A stretch of DNA of 7,096 nucleotides from Ignavibacteria bacterium UBA4661 (lineage in GTDB: Bacteria > Bacteroidota > Ignavibacteria > Kapaibacteriales > UBA4661): the NCBI GenBank assembly GCA_002405405.1, contig DHLT01000148.1, positions 1 to 7,096 of the forward strand, read 5' to 3'. Each line of letters starts with the position of its first letter. The first letter of the stretch is position 1. A model generated the notes under the pieces. The model did not search any database. It was given only the letters and a program-made list of their open reading frames with translations, and had not been told where the DNA came from. Made by a program: the position numbers and the translations under genes. Positions 1-5,856 of this stretch are shown here, in pieces.

Positions 1-1
1 C

Positions 2-43
2 CAAGAATGGGGTATTCGCAAAACACAATGGCTGCATCGGTAA
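2..43 (+). CDS. Possible 3' end of an unidentified rightward gene
   Basis: Reading from base 2 gives a short open tail, QEWGIRKTQWLHR, ending at a TAA stop at 41-43, about 20 bases before a strong terminator. The placement of a stop just ahead of a hairpin with a T-tract is what the end of a convergent gene would look like. The composition (Trp, Arg, Lys, Gln rich) is plausible for a protein C-terminus, but 13 residues are too few to assign a family. The other two forward frames stay open further and cannot be excluded: one ends at 79-81, and the other reads through the terminator. This is an inference from context. Confidence 0.25.
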   Translation, partial: QEWGIRKTQWLHR

Positions 44-64
44 TGAGGTATTCTTTGATGAGAA

Positions 65-105
65 AAAAAAACCGCAGATGATGTTGAGTCATTTGCGGTT
101 TTTTT
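65..105. terminator. Bidirectional intrinsic terminator
   Basis: A-run plus ACCGCA (65-76) pairs perfectly with TGCGGT plus a T-run (94-105). The stem extends inward with mostly paired bases (77-82 with 88-93, including G-U type pairs) to a small loop around 83-87. Because one side is an A-tract and the other a T-tract, the structure gives a GC-rich stem followed by a U-run on either strand. It lies 41 bases past the stop of the DUF4249 gene and would also serve a rightward gene ending near base 43. A weaker inverted repeat, TGCACT (105-110) with AGTGCA (125-130), lies between it and the DUF4249 stop. Confidence 0.88.
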
Positions 106-146
106 GCACTCAATGTATTTCGCAAGTGCACGTATAATAAATTATT

Positions 147-1022
147 TTATCGAACAACGATGGATCGCCGTGCCACATCTGCTACCCCCAAATAACCAAG
201 CGGAAAACGATCGGCATTCGTGGTATTACGTATATTGGATGGCAAACCCGATGGTGGCGGATTAAATAACCCACCTTGACGATTCAATGAAAATGCCGTA
301 AAATAAAAATCATACATTGGCTTCGTAATCGACACCACTTCTGCTGTTGCTGTGTCACCAATGGCAAAGACAACCTCATCATTCACCGGCAATGCGCGTA
401 ATCTCAACCCATTAAAAAATTCGTCATTTCGAAGCAGAGTAAATTCATTACCTGGATCGCTGAGTGTCGTATTTCGTCCATTTTTCAACAAGCGTAATTG
501 GTAATGATTTGCAAACTGACCGGGATCGGTGTAGTCCACCAAAATGATAATTCCACCCGGTTGAAAAAGCGTTTCTGCTTGGATACGTGTGTAGATTGAG
601 TCAATACGACCACCCGGGACTAGTTCGTCCGTTGTTTCATATACATCGCCTTGCCATGAAATACGAGTTGTATACGCCACACCGGCACGAATAACAAGAT
701 TGCGTGTTTCATAGACGCTATCGCGACTATTATACGTCAATGTTGCCGTTTGGCGACCATCAGCAGAGGTAACAACAATTTGTGCATCAGTGAGCATGCG
801 TGCCCGCGACTGATCGTAGAATTGCTGACTAAAACGAAGTGCTATTTTTTGATAGGCAGAATCCGAAAGACCCTGCTTGCGCTCTAAGGTTCCCTCGACA
901 ACCATACGTGGAATATCATTATTGAGATCAACCACAATAGGATCTTGACAACTTGTCAAGAAAAGGGATATGACACTGGCAAGTGTTATGAGTGTAATGA
1001 GGCGATAGTGTACTGCGCGCAT
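147..1022 (-). CDS. DUF4249 family outer-membrane lipoprotein
   Basis: This 291-residue protein begins with a lipoprotein signal: a basic start, a hydrophobic stretch at about residues 8-22, and the lipobox LTSC with Cys25 as the lipidated residue. The mature start, CQDPIVVDLNNDIPRMVVEG, is the typical opening of DUF4249 proteins, and the ending (PLGYLGVADVARRSIVV) is the usual family C-terminus, so the gene looks complete although on the short side for the family. DUF4249 has no established biochemical function. Members are known mainly from Bacteroidota and are commonly encoded directly after a TonB-dependent receptor, as here, which suggests a surface-exposed or periplasmic partner of that receptor. 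The ATG at 1022 is preceded by an A+T-rich stretch without a Shine-Dalgarno sequence, common in Bacteroidota. It follows the receptor gene by 62 bases with no hairpin, so co-transcription is likely, ending at the terminator at 65-105. Confidence 0.88.
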   Translation of the reverse strand: MRAVHYRLITLITLASVISLFLTSCQDPIVVDLNNDIPRMVVEGTLERKQGLSDSAYQKIALRFSQQFYDQSRARMLTDAQIVVTSADGRQTATLTYNSRDSVYETRNLVIRAGVAYTTRISWQGDVYETTDELVPGGRIDSIYTRIQAETLFQPGGIIILVDYTDPGQFANHYQLRLLKNGRNTTLSDPGNEFTLLRNDEFFNGLRLRALPVNDEVVFAIGDTATAEVVSITKPMYDFYFTAFSLNRQGGLFNPPPSGLPSNIRNTTNADRFPLGYLGVADVARRSIVVR

Positions 1023-1085
1023 TATAAAAAGCTAAAGAAGATGAATATAAATTTCTTGATATTAAAAACACATAGTATTACCAGA

Positions 1086-3551
1086 CTACCAGCGAAATTC
1101 CCATGTTACGCTTGGCACAATACCGAAGAATGCAAGACGCGAAGACTCTGTCTGATACACCGCAGGATTATCTTGTTGTCCCGCTTGACGAAAGACAATC
1201 GAAGCAGCATTTTTTCGATTATAGACATTGTAAATGCCAAAGACCCATGCCGTACGAAATCCTGTTTTCTTAGGACTTTCCCATCGCAGGGAAATATCCA
1301 AGCGATGATACTCCGGAAGACGCTGTGCATTGCGCGTACCATCATACTGAGGAATAATCAAACCGGCTAAATCATATCGCCCCACAGGGAATGTTGCCGG
1401 AATACCTGATTGAAAAATAAAGTTCGATGATAATGTCCAGCGGTCATTGAGTTTGTATGTACCCACGACGCTCAGGTTATGTGTGCGATCATAGACAGAA
1501 GCATACCATGCTCCTCGGTTAATACCCGGTCCACCATTCACGCCTTCGAGTGGTGGCACACGTCGCTCCGAGCGTGCGAGTGTATAGCTAATCCATCCTG
1601 TAAGATCACCTTTGGCTTTTTCCAAAAAGAGTTCCATGCCATATGCACGACCTTCACCGCGCAGAATCTCAGTTTCAAGATTATTATTACCAAAAAGGTT
1701 TGCCCCATCGACAAAATCAACAAGATTATTCAAAGTCTTGTAGTAGCCTTCGACTGATATGCGATACTCATCATCATTAATACTCCGAAACCAACCTAAA
1801 GAATATTGATCGGCTGTCTGCGGGCGCAAATAGCCACCACTCGGTTGCCATAGATCCAATGGTGTGGGTGACGCAGTGTTAGAAATCAAGTGCAAGTTCT
1901 GCCGTGTACGGTTGTAACTCAGCTTCAATGAGTTATCATCATCTAACAAATACCGTAGATTGATACGTGGCTCAAATCCTTGATAAAAATCAATGATATC
2001 GCCTTTATTGTACGTAGTTGAACCTGTAACAATACCATCAACATACTGCCCTGTGTTGGCATTATAGCGTACCGGTTGGTTGTTTTGATATTGACGAATA
2101 ATGTCATTTCCCATACGCCAGAAAGTGTTCCAACGTACTCCCATATCAATAGTCAATAGTGGAGACACATCCCATTCATCCGTAACATAAAGTGCACCTT
2201 CCATAGCATATTTTCGGTCAAGTGTTCGCGTTAGAACATTGGTGCCATCCCGCAAAGGACGTACATCGCCCGGCACAAATGTGTAATCAATCAAATCAAA
2301 TCCAAACTCGACACGATGGTTTTCAGCTGCATTCCAATAAAAATCCGACTTGAAGTTTGTGCTGATGATATTTGATTGCAGACCAAATTCTGAACCCGGC
2401 GTAAGGATTTGAAACTCATAATCGTAGTTACTATAAATCGCAGAGACATTCACAAAAAGCTTATCGTTAAATATATGATTCCACCGAACATTCAGCGTGG
2501 TATTGCCATAGATATTACCAATAGTGCTTGCTACCTCGAAGCGGTCGCGCCCAAAGTATCCGCTGACAAAAAGCTTATCGCTTTCACTGAACTCATAGTT
2601 CAATTTCATATTCAGATCATAGAAATAGGCAATATTGTCGCGGATTTCTTGTTGCGGCGCAAGGGCAAGAAAAGCATCGGCATATGTTCTGCGCCCCGCT
2701 ATCATAAAGGATCCTTTGTCTTTTGCAATGGGACCCTCGACCAAGAGTTTTGAGCTGATTAAACCGATACCACCATTTATGCCGAACTCTTTGTTATTGC
2801 CATCGCGCTGACGAACATCCAAGACAGATGAAAGCCGCCCGCCATAATTCGCAGGAATTCCTGCTTTATAGAGTTTGAAATTGTTGATCGCATCAGGATT
2901 GAACACTGAAAAGAAACCAAGAACATGTGAAGCATTGTAGATCACGGCTTCATCTAAAAGAATCAAATTTTGATCAGCTCCACCACCACGAACATTAAAA
3001 CCTGTTGATCCTTCGCTTGCTGTGGATACTCCGGGCAAGAGTTGAATTGCTTTCAAAACATCAGTTTCGCCTAGCACGACCGGTAAACTTTTTACCGTTG
3101 CCATTTCGAGCTGGACTGTACCAATTTCTGTTGAACGTACTCCCTCTCGCGTACGCTCTGCAGTAACCGTTACTTCCTCAGATACTGCTGCATTTGACAC
3201 TACTTCAAGATTAAGGGTTTTGTTTGCCGTCAATTCGACTTTCTGCTCTAATGGCTTAAATCCTATATGTCGCACAATAACCGTGTATGTTCCCGGTGGC
3301 ACACTGACTGAATAAAATCCATAATTATTGGCATATGCGCCTTTTTTGATTTCTTTGATAAGAATGCTGGCACCAATCACGATTTCACCGGTCGCTTTAT
3401 CTTTTACAATTCCCGACAGTGTTACGCGCTCTTGCGCTGTCATCCTTCCGGCATAATGGCTCATAGGCATTGCAACACTGAGTATAAAAATTTGCAACGC
3501 AAGTCTGCACATATATTGCTCAATAATGCTTTTCAGTTGTTGTAGTTTCAC
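1086..3551 (-). CDS. TonB-dependent receptor with N-terminal carboxypeptidase-like regulatory domain
   Basis: An 821-residue outer-membrane active transporter powered by TonB-ExbBD. Domains in order: a signal peptide (hydrophobic core about 17-30, cleavage probably near MTAQ, residue 40); a CarboxypepD_reg-like beta-sandwich at about 42-120 (LSGIVKDKATGE, then the YGFYSVSVPPGTYTV strand pair and HIGF); a plug at about 145-250 with the motifs LKAIQLLPGVSTASEGSTGF, NVRGGGADQN and ILLDEAVIYNASHVLGFF; and a beta-barrel from about 255 to the end, finishing on an aromatic strand (SVTWEFRW) as outer-membrane barrels do. There is no SusD-like neighbour, so this is not a classical SusCD pair. The partner is the DUF4249 lipoprotein downstream. 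The substrate cannot be read from the sequence. The start is GTG at 3551, supported by AGGGGG four bases upstream. An internal ATG (residue 14) would give a shorter, more canonical signal peptide. The gene is separated from upstream phoD by a terminator, so it probably has its own promoter in 3552-3616, where I see no convincing consensus. Confidence 0.93.
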   Translation of the reverse strand: MKLQQLKSIIEQYMCRLALQIFILSVAMPMSHYAGRMTAQERVTLSGIVKDKATGEIVIGASILIKEIKKGAYANNYGFYSVSVPPGTYTVIVRHIGFKPLEQKVELTANKTLNLEVVSNAAVSEEVTVTAERTREGVRSTEIGTVQLEMATVKSLPVVLGETDVLKAIQLLPGVSTASEGSTGFNVRGGGADQNLILLDEAVIYNASHVLGFFSVFNPDAINNFKLYKAGIPANYGGRLSSVLDVRQRDGNNKEFGINGGIGLISSKLLVEGPIAKDKGSFMIAGRRTYADAFLALAPQQEIRDNIAYFYDLNMKLNYEFSESDKLFVSGYFGRDRFEVASTIGNIYGNTTLNVRWNHIFNDKLFVNVSAIYSNYDYEFQILTPGSEFGLQSNIISTNFKSDFYWNAAENHRVEFGFDLIDYTFVPGDVRPLRDGTNVLTRTLDRKYAMEGALYVTDEWDVSPLLTIDMGVRWNTFWRMGNDIIRQYQNNQPVRYNANTGQYVDGIVTGSTTYNKGDIIDFYQGFEPRINLRYLLDDDNSLKLSYNRTRQNLHLISNTASPTPLDLWQPSGGYLRPQTADQYSLGWFRSINDDEYRISVEGYYKTLNNLVDFVDGANLFGNNNLETEILRGEGRAYGMELFLEKAKGDLTGWISYTLARSERRVPPLEGVNGGPGINRGAWYASVYDRTHNLSVVGTYKLNDRWTLSSNFIFQSGIPATFPVGRYDLAGLIIPQYDGTRNAQRLPEYHRLDISLRWESPKKTGFRTAWVFGIYNVYNRKNAASIVFRQAGQQDNPAVYQTESSRLAFFGIVPSVTWEFRW

Positions 3552-3555
3552 TATT

Positions 3556-3561
3556 CCCCCT
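3556..3561 (-). promoter_or_regulatory. Shine-Dalgarno sequence of the TonB-dependent receptor gene
   Basis: On the minus strand AGGGGG is followed by AATA and then the GTG start at 3551. The close match to AGGAGG at short spacing favours the GTG over the internal ATG 39 bases downstream, which has no such sequence. Strong Shine-Dalgarno sites are uncommon in Bacteroidota, so this decides the start here. Confidence 0.6.
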
Positions 3562-3616
3562 AGATTCGATTGCAGAGATCACAAAAACATGGTGCTTTTG
3601 TTTTCTATCATTAAAC

Positions 3617-3647
3617 AAAAAAAAATTCATCATGCTGTGAGCATGAT
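3617..3647 (-). terminator. Intrinsic terminator of the phoD transcript
   Basis: Read on the minus strand, ATCATGC and GCATGAT form a 7-bp stem (3641-3647 with 3629-3635) around a five-base loop TCACA, followed by GAA and nine consecutive T residues (3625-3617). It starts 44 bases after the phoD stop and ends 65 bases before the receptor start. It therefore places phoD and the receptor/lipoprotein pair in separate transcription units, although some readthrough is possible. The plus strand has no T-tract after the stem, so it acts only leftward. Confidence 0.82.
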
Positions 3648-3691
3648 ATAGCTGTTCCAATTATCTTATGTGTCAATCTTCTTACACCACG

Positions 3692-5644
3692 CTATCGTAC
3701 AACATTGAGCGGCACCGATGTACTGCTTTGCCCCGATCGAAAGTCGATGCGATACACCCCTTGTGCAAGATTAGCCACTTCTATACTTATGGTCATCATT
3801 CCTCGCTGGGCATTGACGCTGTACTCCTGTACAATCTTACCCATGATATCGACAATGCTCACAGTGATAGGTTGCGATACAGAAATGCTGCTTTGTAGAA
3901 ATACAATATCACGTGCTGGATTCGGATATACGGATAGCACAGTTACAGAAGGTGGCACAGATACCGATGTTGTAAATCGTGGTGGTATCGATGGTGCCGG
4001 TATTTCTTGCCGTTGTTTGAGCGGAGCAGAAGTAGCACTGCTTCGGATAAGTGATACACCATTTTGCACTGTGAAAGAACGCCAGCGAAATTCATTATTT
4101 GATGGTATTCGCACTGAGTCTACAAAGAAATAGTCAGCTTGTACACGTTCCGGTAAAACATCCAAAACGAAGTAGCCATGATTAACTAAATCCGATGCTT
4201 TATTGATGGGATTCACTCGACCTACGTCAGCGATCAAAGTGCTTAAAAAATTCGGACCCAACAATGCTGTCAGCCCTGCTTCATCGAAATTCGACGATGT
4301 AATACTGGGTGTAACAAATTCAACGGCAATACTTGAGCGTGCATTGGTAGAATCATATCCGACTTGATCTTCATTAGCTGGAATATCGAAGGCAAAGGAT
4401 GTATGGAAATCACCTGTCAGCACAACGGTATTTTGGATATTGTTTTGCCGAAGTGTTTCCATAATGCGTCTGCGCTCGGCAGGATAACCATTCCATGAGT
4501 CAAGGAAACCATCTTGCAGCACCGCGTACAGCGGGTTGATTGTAACAAGTTGTCGTGTTTGCACGGGCGCAAAAATGACTTGGTTGCCAATAATTTTCCA
4601 TCGCGCTTGCGATGTACGCAAGCGATTTTGTAGCCATGTCAATTGCGCCGTACCAAGCATAGAGCGTGTTGGCATGTTGATGAGTGCTGAATCAGTTGCG
4701 AAGTTCCGTGCAATAATTTCTCGCCCCTCGATACGAGAATCAATCATCATAATTTCTGCCAAACTACCATATGCAAACGAACGATAAATCGTGGAATCCA
4801 CCGTTTCGCGTATAGGCATCCATTCGTAGTAGGCACGTTTTGATGCAGATCTACGCACGACCCACAGACCTTCATTAGCTTGATGATTTTGCGCAGAATC
4901 TCGATACGCATCATTAGTAAACTCGTGATCATCCCACACACAGATCATGGCATGTTGTTGATGTAATCGACGCAAATCTATGTCTAAGCGGTGCTGGCTA
5001 TATCGCGCACGATAATCTGCCAAAGACACAATTTCTGTTGAGGGTGAATGCACACGCGGATTAGTTGCCGCAATGCCATACTCATAGATATAATCTCCCA
5101 AATGAATGACGGCATCAAGATCATTGCGATCAGCAACTCGTGCATACGCATTGAAAAAACCTTGAGCAAAATTACTGCACGATACTACGGCAAAACGTAA
5201 TTGACCCGTTGCACTTTGCGTGGCAGTGCGTGTTCGCCCTGTGAGTGAATTTGCCCCCAATGCCGTAAAACCATAGTAGTACGTTGTACCTTGCTGCAAT
5301 CCGGCAACATCAATTTTGACAGTATAATCACGTGCAGGCGATGTGATGACTTCTCCTCGCTGGACGATATTCGTTAGCCCTGTATCTGTTGCTACACGCC
5401 ATTGAACACGAATTTCTGTGGGACTTGTTCCTGCATCAGGTGTGACCCGTGTCCACAAAATAACTCGATCAGATAAAGGGTCACCTGATGCCACCCCATG
5501 AAAGAATGGCCTCAATGATTCTTGTGCAAGGGCATCATTGCTACCATTAGGTCGCGTAAGAATATGGGTATTAATTTGTGCAATTGCTTGACTTCCCACG
5601 AAAAGCATAGCACATGCAAGTGCTACGAATACATATCTTTGCAT
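3692..5644 (-). CDS. phoD: PhoD-like alkaline phosphatase/phosphodiesterase with T9SS sorting domain
   Basis: A 650-residue secreted metallophosphoesterase that should hydrolyse phosphate mono- or diesters outside the cytoplasm. Residues 1-22 are a Sec-type signal peptide with cleavage after AIA (residues 20-22); no twin-arginine motif is present. A PhoD N-terminal Fn3-like domain (about 47-145, starting FFHGVASGDPLSDRVILWTR) is followed by the catalytic domain (about 150-520). Its motifs are SCSN with Cys156, HLGDYIYEY (Asp184, Tyr187), WDDHEFTND (Asp238, Asp239, His240), IDSR (Asp302) and GDFHTSF (Asp412, His414). The Cys, Asp and Tyr correspond to the iron ligands known in Bacillus PhoD. 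A proline-rich linker (about 540-567) leads to a T9SS type A sorting domain (about 568-650, starting VLSVYPNPARD), which directs export by the type IX system. The ATG at 5644 is chosen because it is preceded by GGGAG and begins the signal peptide; an in-frame ATG at 5752 would add 36 residues that ruin the signal. Phosphatase class is secure; the exact substrate is not. Confidence 0.93.
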   Translation of the reverse strand: MQRYVFVALACAMLFVGSQAIAQINTHILTRPNGSNDALAQESLRPFFHGVASGDPLSDRVILWTRVTPDAGTSPTEIRVQWRVATDTGLTNIVQRGEVITSPARDYTVKIDVAGLQQGTTYYYGFTALGANSLTGRTRTATQSATGQLRFAVVSCSNFAQGFFNAYARVADRNDLDAVIHLGDYIYEYGIAATNPRVHSPSTEIVSLADYRARYSQHRLDIDLRRLHQQHAMICVWDDHEFTNDAYRDSAQNHQANEGLWVVRRSASKRAYYEWMPIRETVDSTIYRSFAYGSLAEIMMIDSRIEGREIIARNFATDSALINMPTRSMLGTAQLTWLQNRLRTSQARWKIIGNQVIFAPVQTRQLVTINPLYAVLQDGFLDSWNGYPAERRRIMETLRQNNIQNTVVLTGDFHTSFAFDIPANEDQVGYDSTNARSSIAVEFVTPSITSSNFDEAGLTALLGPNFLSTLIADVGRVNPINKASDLVNHGYFVLDVLPERVQADYFFVDSVRIPSNNEFRWRSFTVQNGVSLIRSSATSAPLKQRQEIPAPSIPPRFTTSVSVPPSVTVLSVYPNPARDIVFLQSSISVSQPITVSIVDIMGKIVQEYSVNAQRGMMTISIEVANLAQGVYRIDFRSGQSSTSVPLNVVR

Positions 5645-5648
5645 AGTT

Positions 5649-5653
5649 CTCCC
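5649..5653 (-). promoter_or_regulatory. Shine-Dalgarno sequence of phoD
   Basis: GGGAG on the minus strand lies four bases (AACT) before the ATG at 5644. It fixes the start at the signal peptide methionine rather than at the upstream in-frame ATG at 5752. In the alternative leader pairing described for 5640-5688 it would sit in the loop next to the sequestered start codon. Confidence 0.6.
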
Positions 5654-5667
5654 ATTGGTTTTGACAC

Positions 5668-5688
5668 TACTATGCACGGCGCATAGTA
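5668..5688 (-). repeat. Inverted repeat in the phoD leader (candidate RNA hairpin or operator)
   Basis: TACTATGC (5668-5675) and GCATAGTA (5681-5688) are perfect 8-base inverted arms around a five-base spacer. The repeat lies 24 bases upstream of the phoD start codon and would be in the 5' leader if the promoter at 5710-5736 is used. The arm sequence GCATAGT recurs at 5641-5647, overlapping the start codon, which makes a competing pairing possible. The element could instead be a protein-binding palindrome; the sequence alone does not decide. Confidence 0.55.
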
Positions 5689-5691
5689 TTG

Positions 5692-5710
5692 GTCCTTTAT
5701 TGCTAAGGAC
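5692..5710. repeat. Short inverted repeat near the predicted phoD transcription start
   Basis: GTCCTT (5692-5697) and AAGGAC (5705-5710) are perfect 6-base arms around a seven-base spacer. It abuts the TAnnTTTG element and sits where transcription of phoD would begin. A regulator site is possible; a 6-base repeat alone could also be chance. Confidence 0.35.
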
Positions 5711-5736
5711 AAAAATACTTGAATTTGTGTTACAAA
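5710..5736 (-). promoter_or_regulatory. Candidate Bacteroidota-type promoter of phoD
   Basis: On the minus strand, TATTTTTG (5717-5710) is an exact match to the -7 consensus TAnnTTTG. A TTTG (5736-5733) lies 15 bases upstream; this is closer than the usual spacing of about 17-23, so the -33 part is weak. Transcription would begin about 60 bases before the ATG at 5644, leaving a leader that contains the inverted repeat at 5668-5688. Confidence 0.45.
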
Positions 5737-5741
5737 ACACA
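5726..5741. repeat. Inverted repeat overlapping the phoD -33 region (possible operator)
   Basis: TGTGTT (5726-5731) and AACACA (5736-5741) are perfect 6-base arms with a four-base centre ACAA. The longer-range pair TTTGTG (5724-5729) and CACAAA (5748-5753) overlaps it. The position on top of the candidate -33 element suits a repressor or activator site, but no regulator family is recognised. Confidence 0.4.
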
Positions 5742-5801
5742 TTATTGCACAAAAGTTTTTTTGATACAAGTGTTCTCTGGCATTATGTGTGAGTTATTTT
5801 C

Positions 5802-5809
5802 TATGTTTG
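5802..5809 (+). promoter_or_regulatory. Candidate -7 promoter element of the PLP enzyme gene
   Basis: TATGTTTG matches TAnnTTTG exactly and lies 47 bases before the ATG at 5857. No TTTG or TTG was found at the usual distance upstream, so this is only a half-promoter. If real, it rules out the in-frame start codons at 5719, 5785 and 5803 and supports 5857. Confidence 0.35.
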
Positions 5810-5856
5810 TCGAACCCTCATTTTCTAGGCTCATTTCTTCGTTTCTTCATTCCTGC

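Noticed and set aside
945..1370. Rightward open frame of 141 codons opposite the receptor and lipoprotein genes
   Set aside because: It is antisense to two well-supported genes, has a low-complexity Cys/Arg/Ile-rich composition and no recognisable domain.
3705..4133. Rightward open frame of 142 codons opposite the phoD 3' end
   Set aside because: It lies wholly antisense to the T9SS domain and linker of phoD; no domain and no ribosome site.
5645..5752. Upstream in-frame extension of the phosphatase to an ATG at 5752
   Set aside because: It would put 36 polar, Cys- and Asn-rich residues before a clear signal peptide, and it runs through the candidate promoter and inverted repeats. GGGAG marks the ATG at 5644 instead.
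5719..5856. Upstream in-frame extension of the PLP enzyme (starts at 5719, 5785, 5803)
   Set aside because: The extra residues do not resemble the family N-terminus, overlap the phoD promoter region, and the TAnnTTTG element at 5802 would lie inside them.
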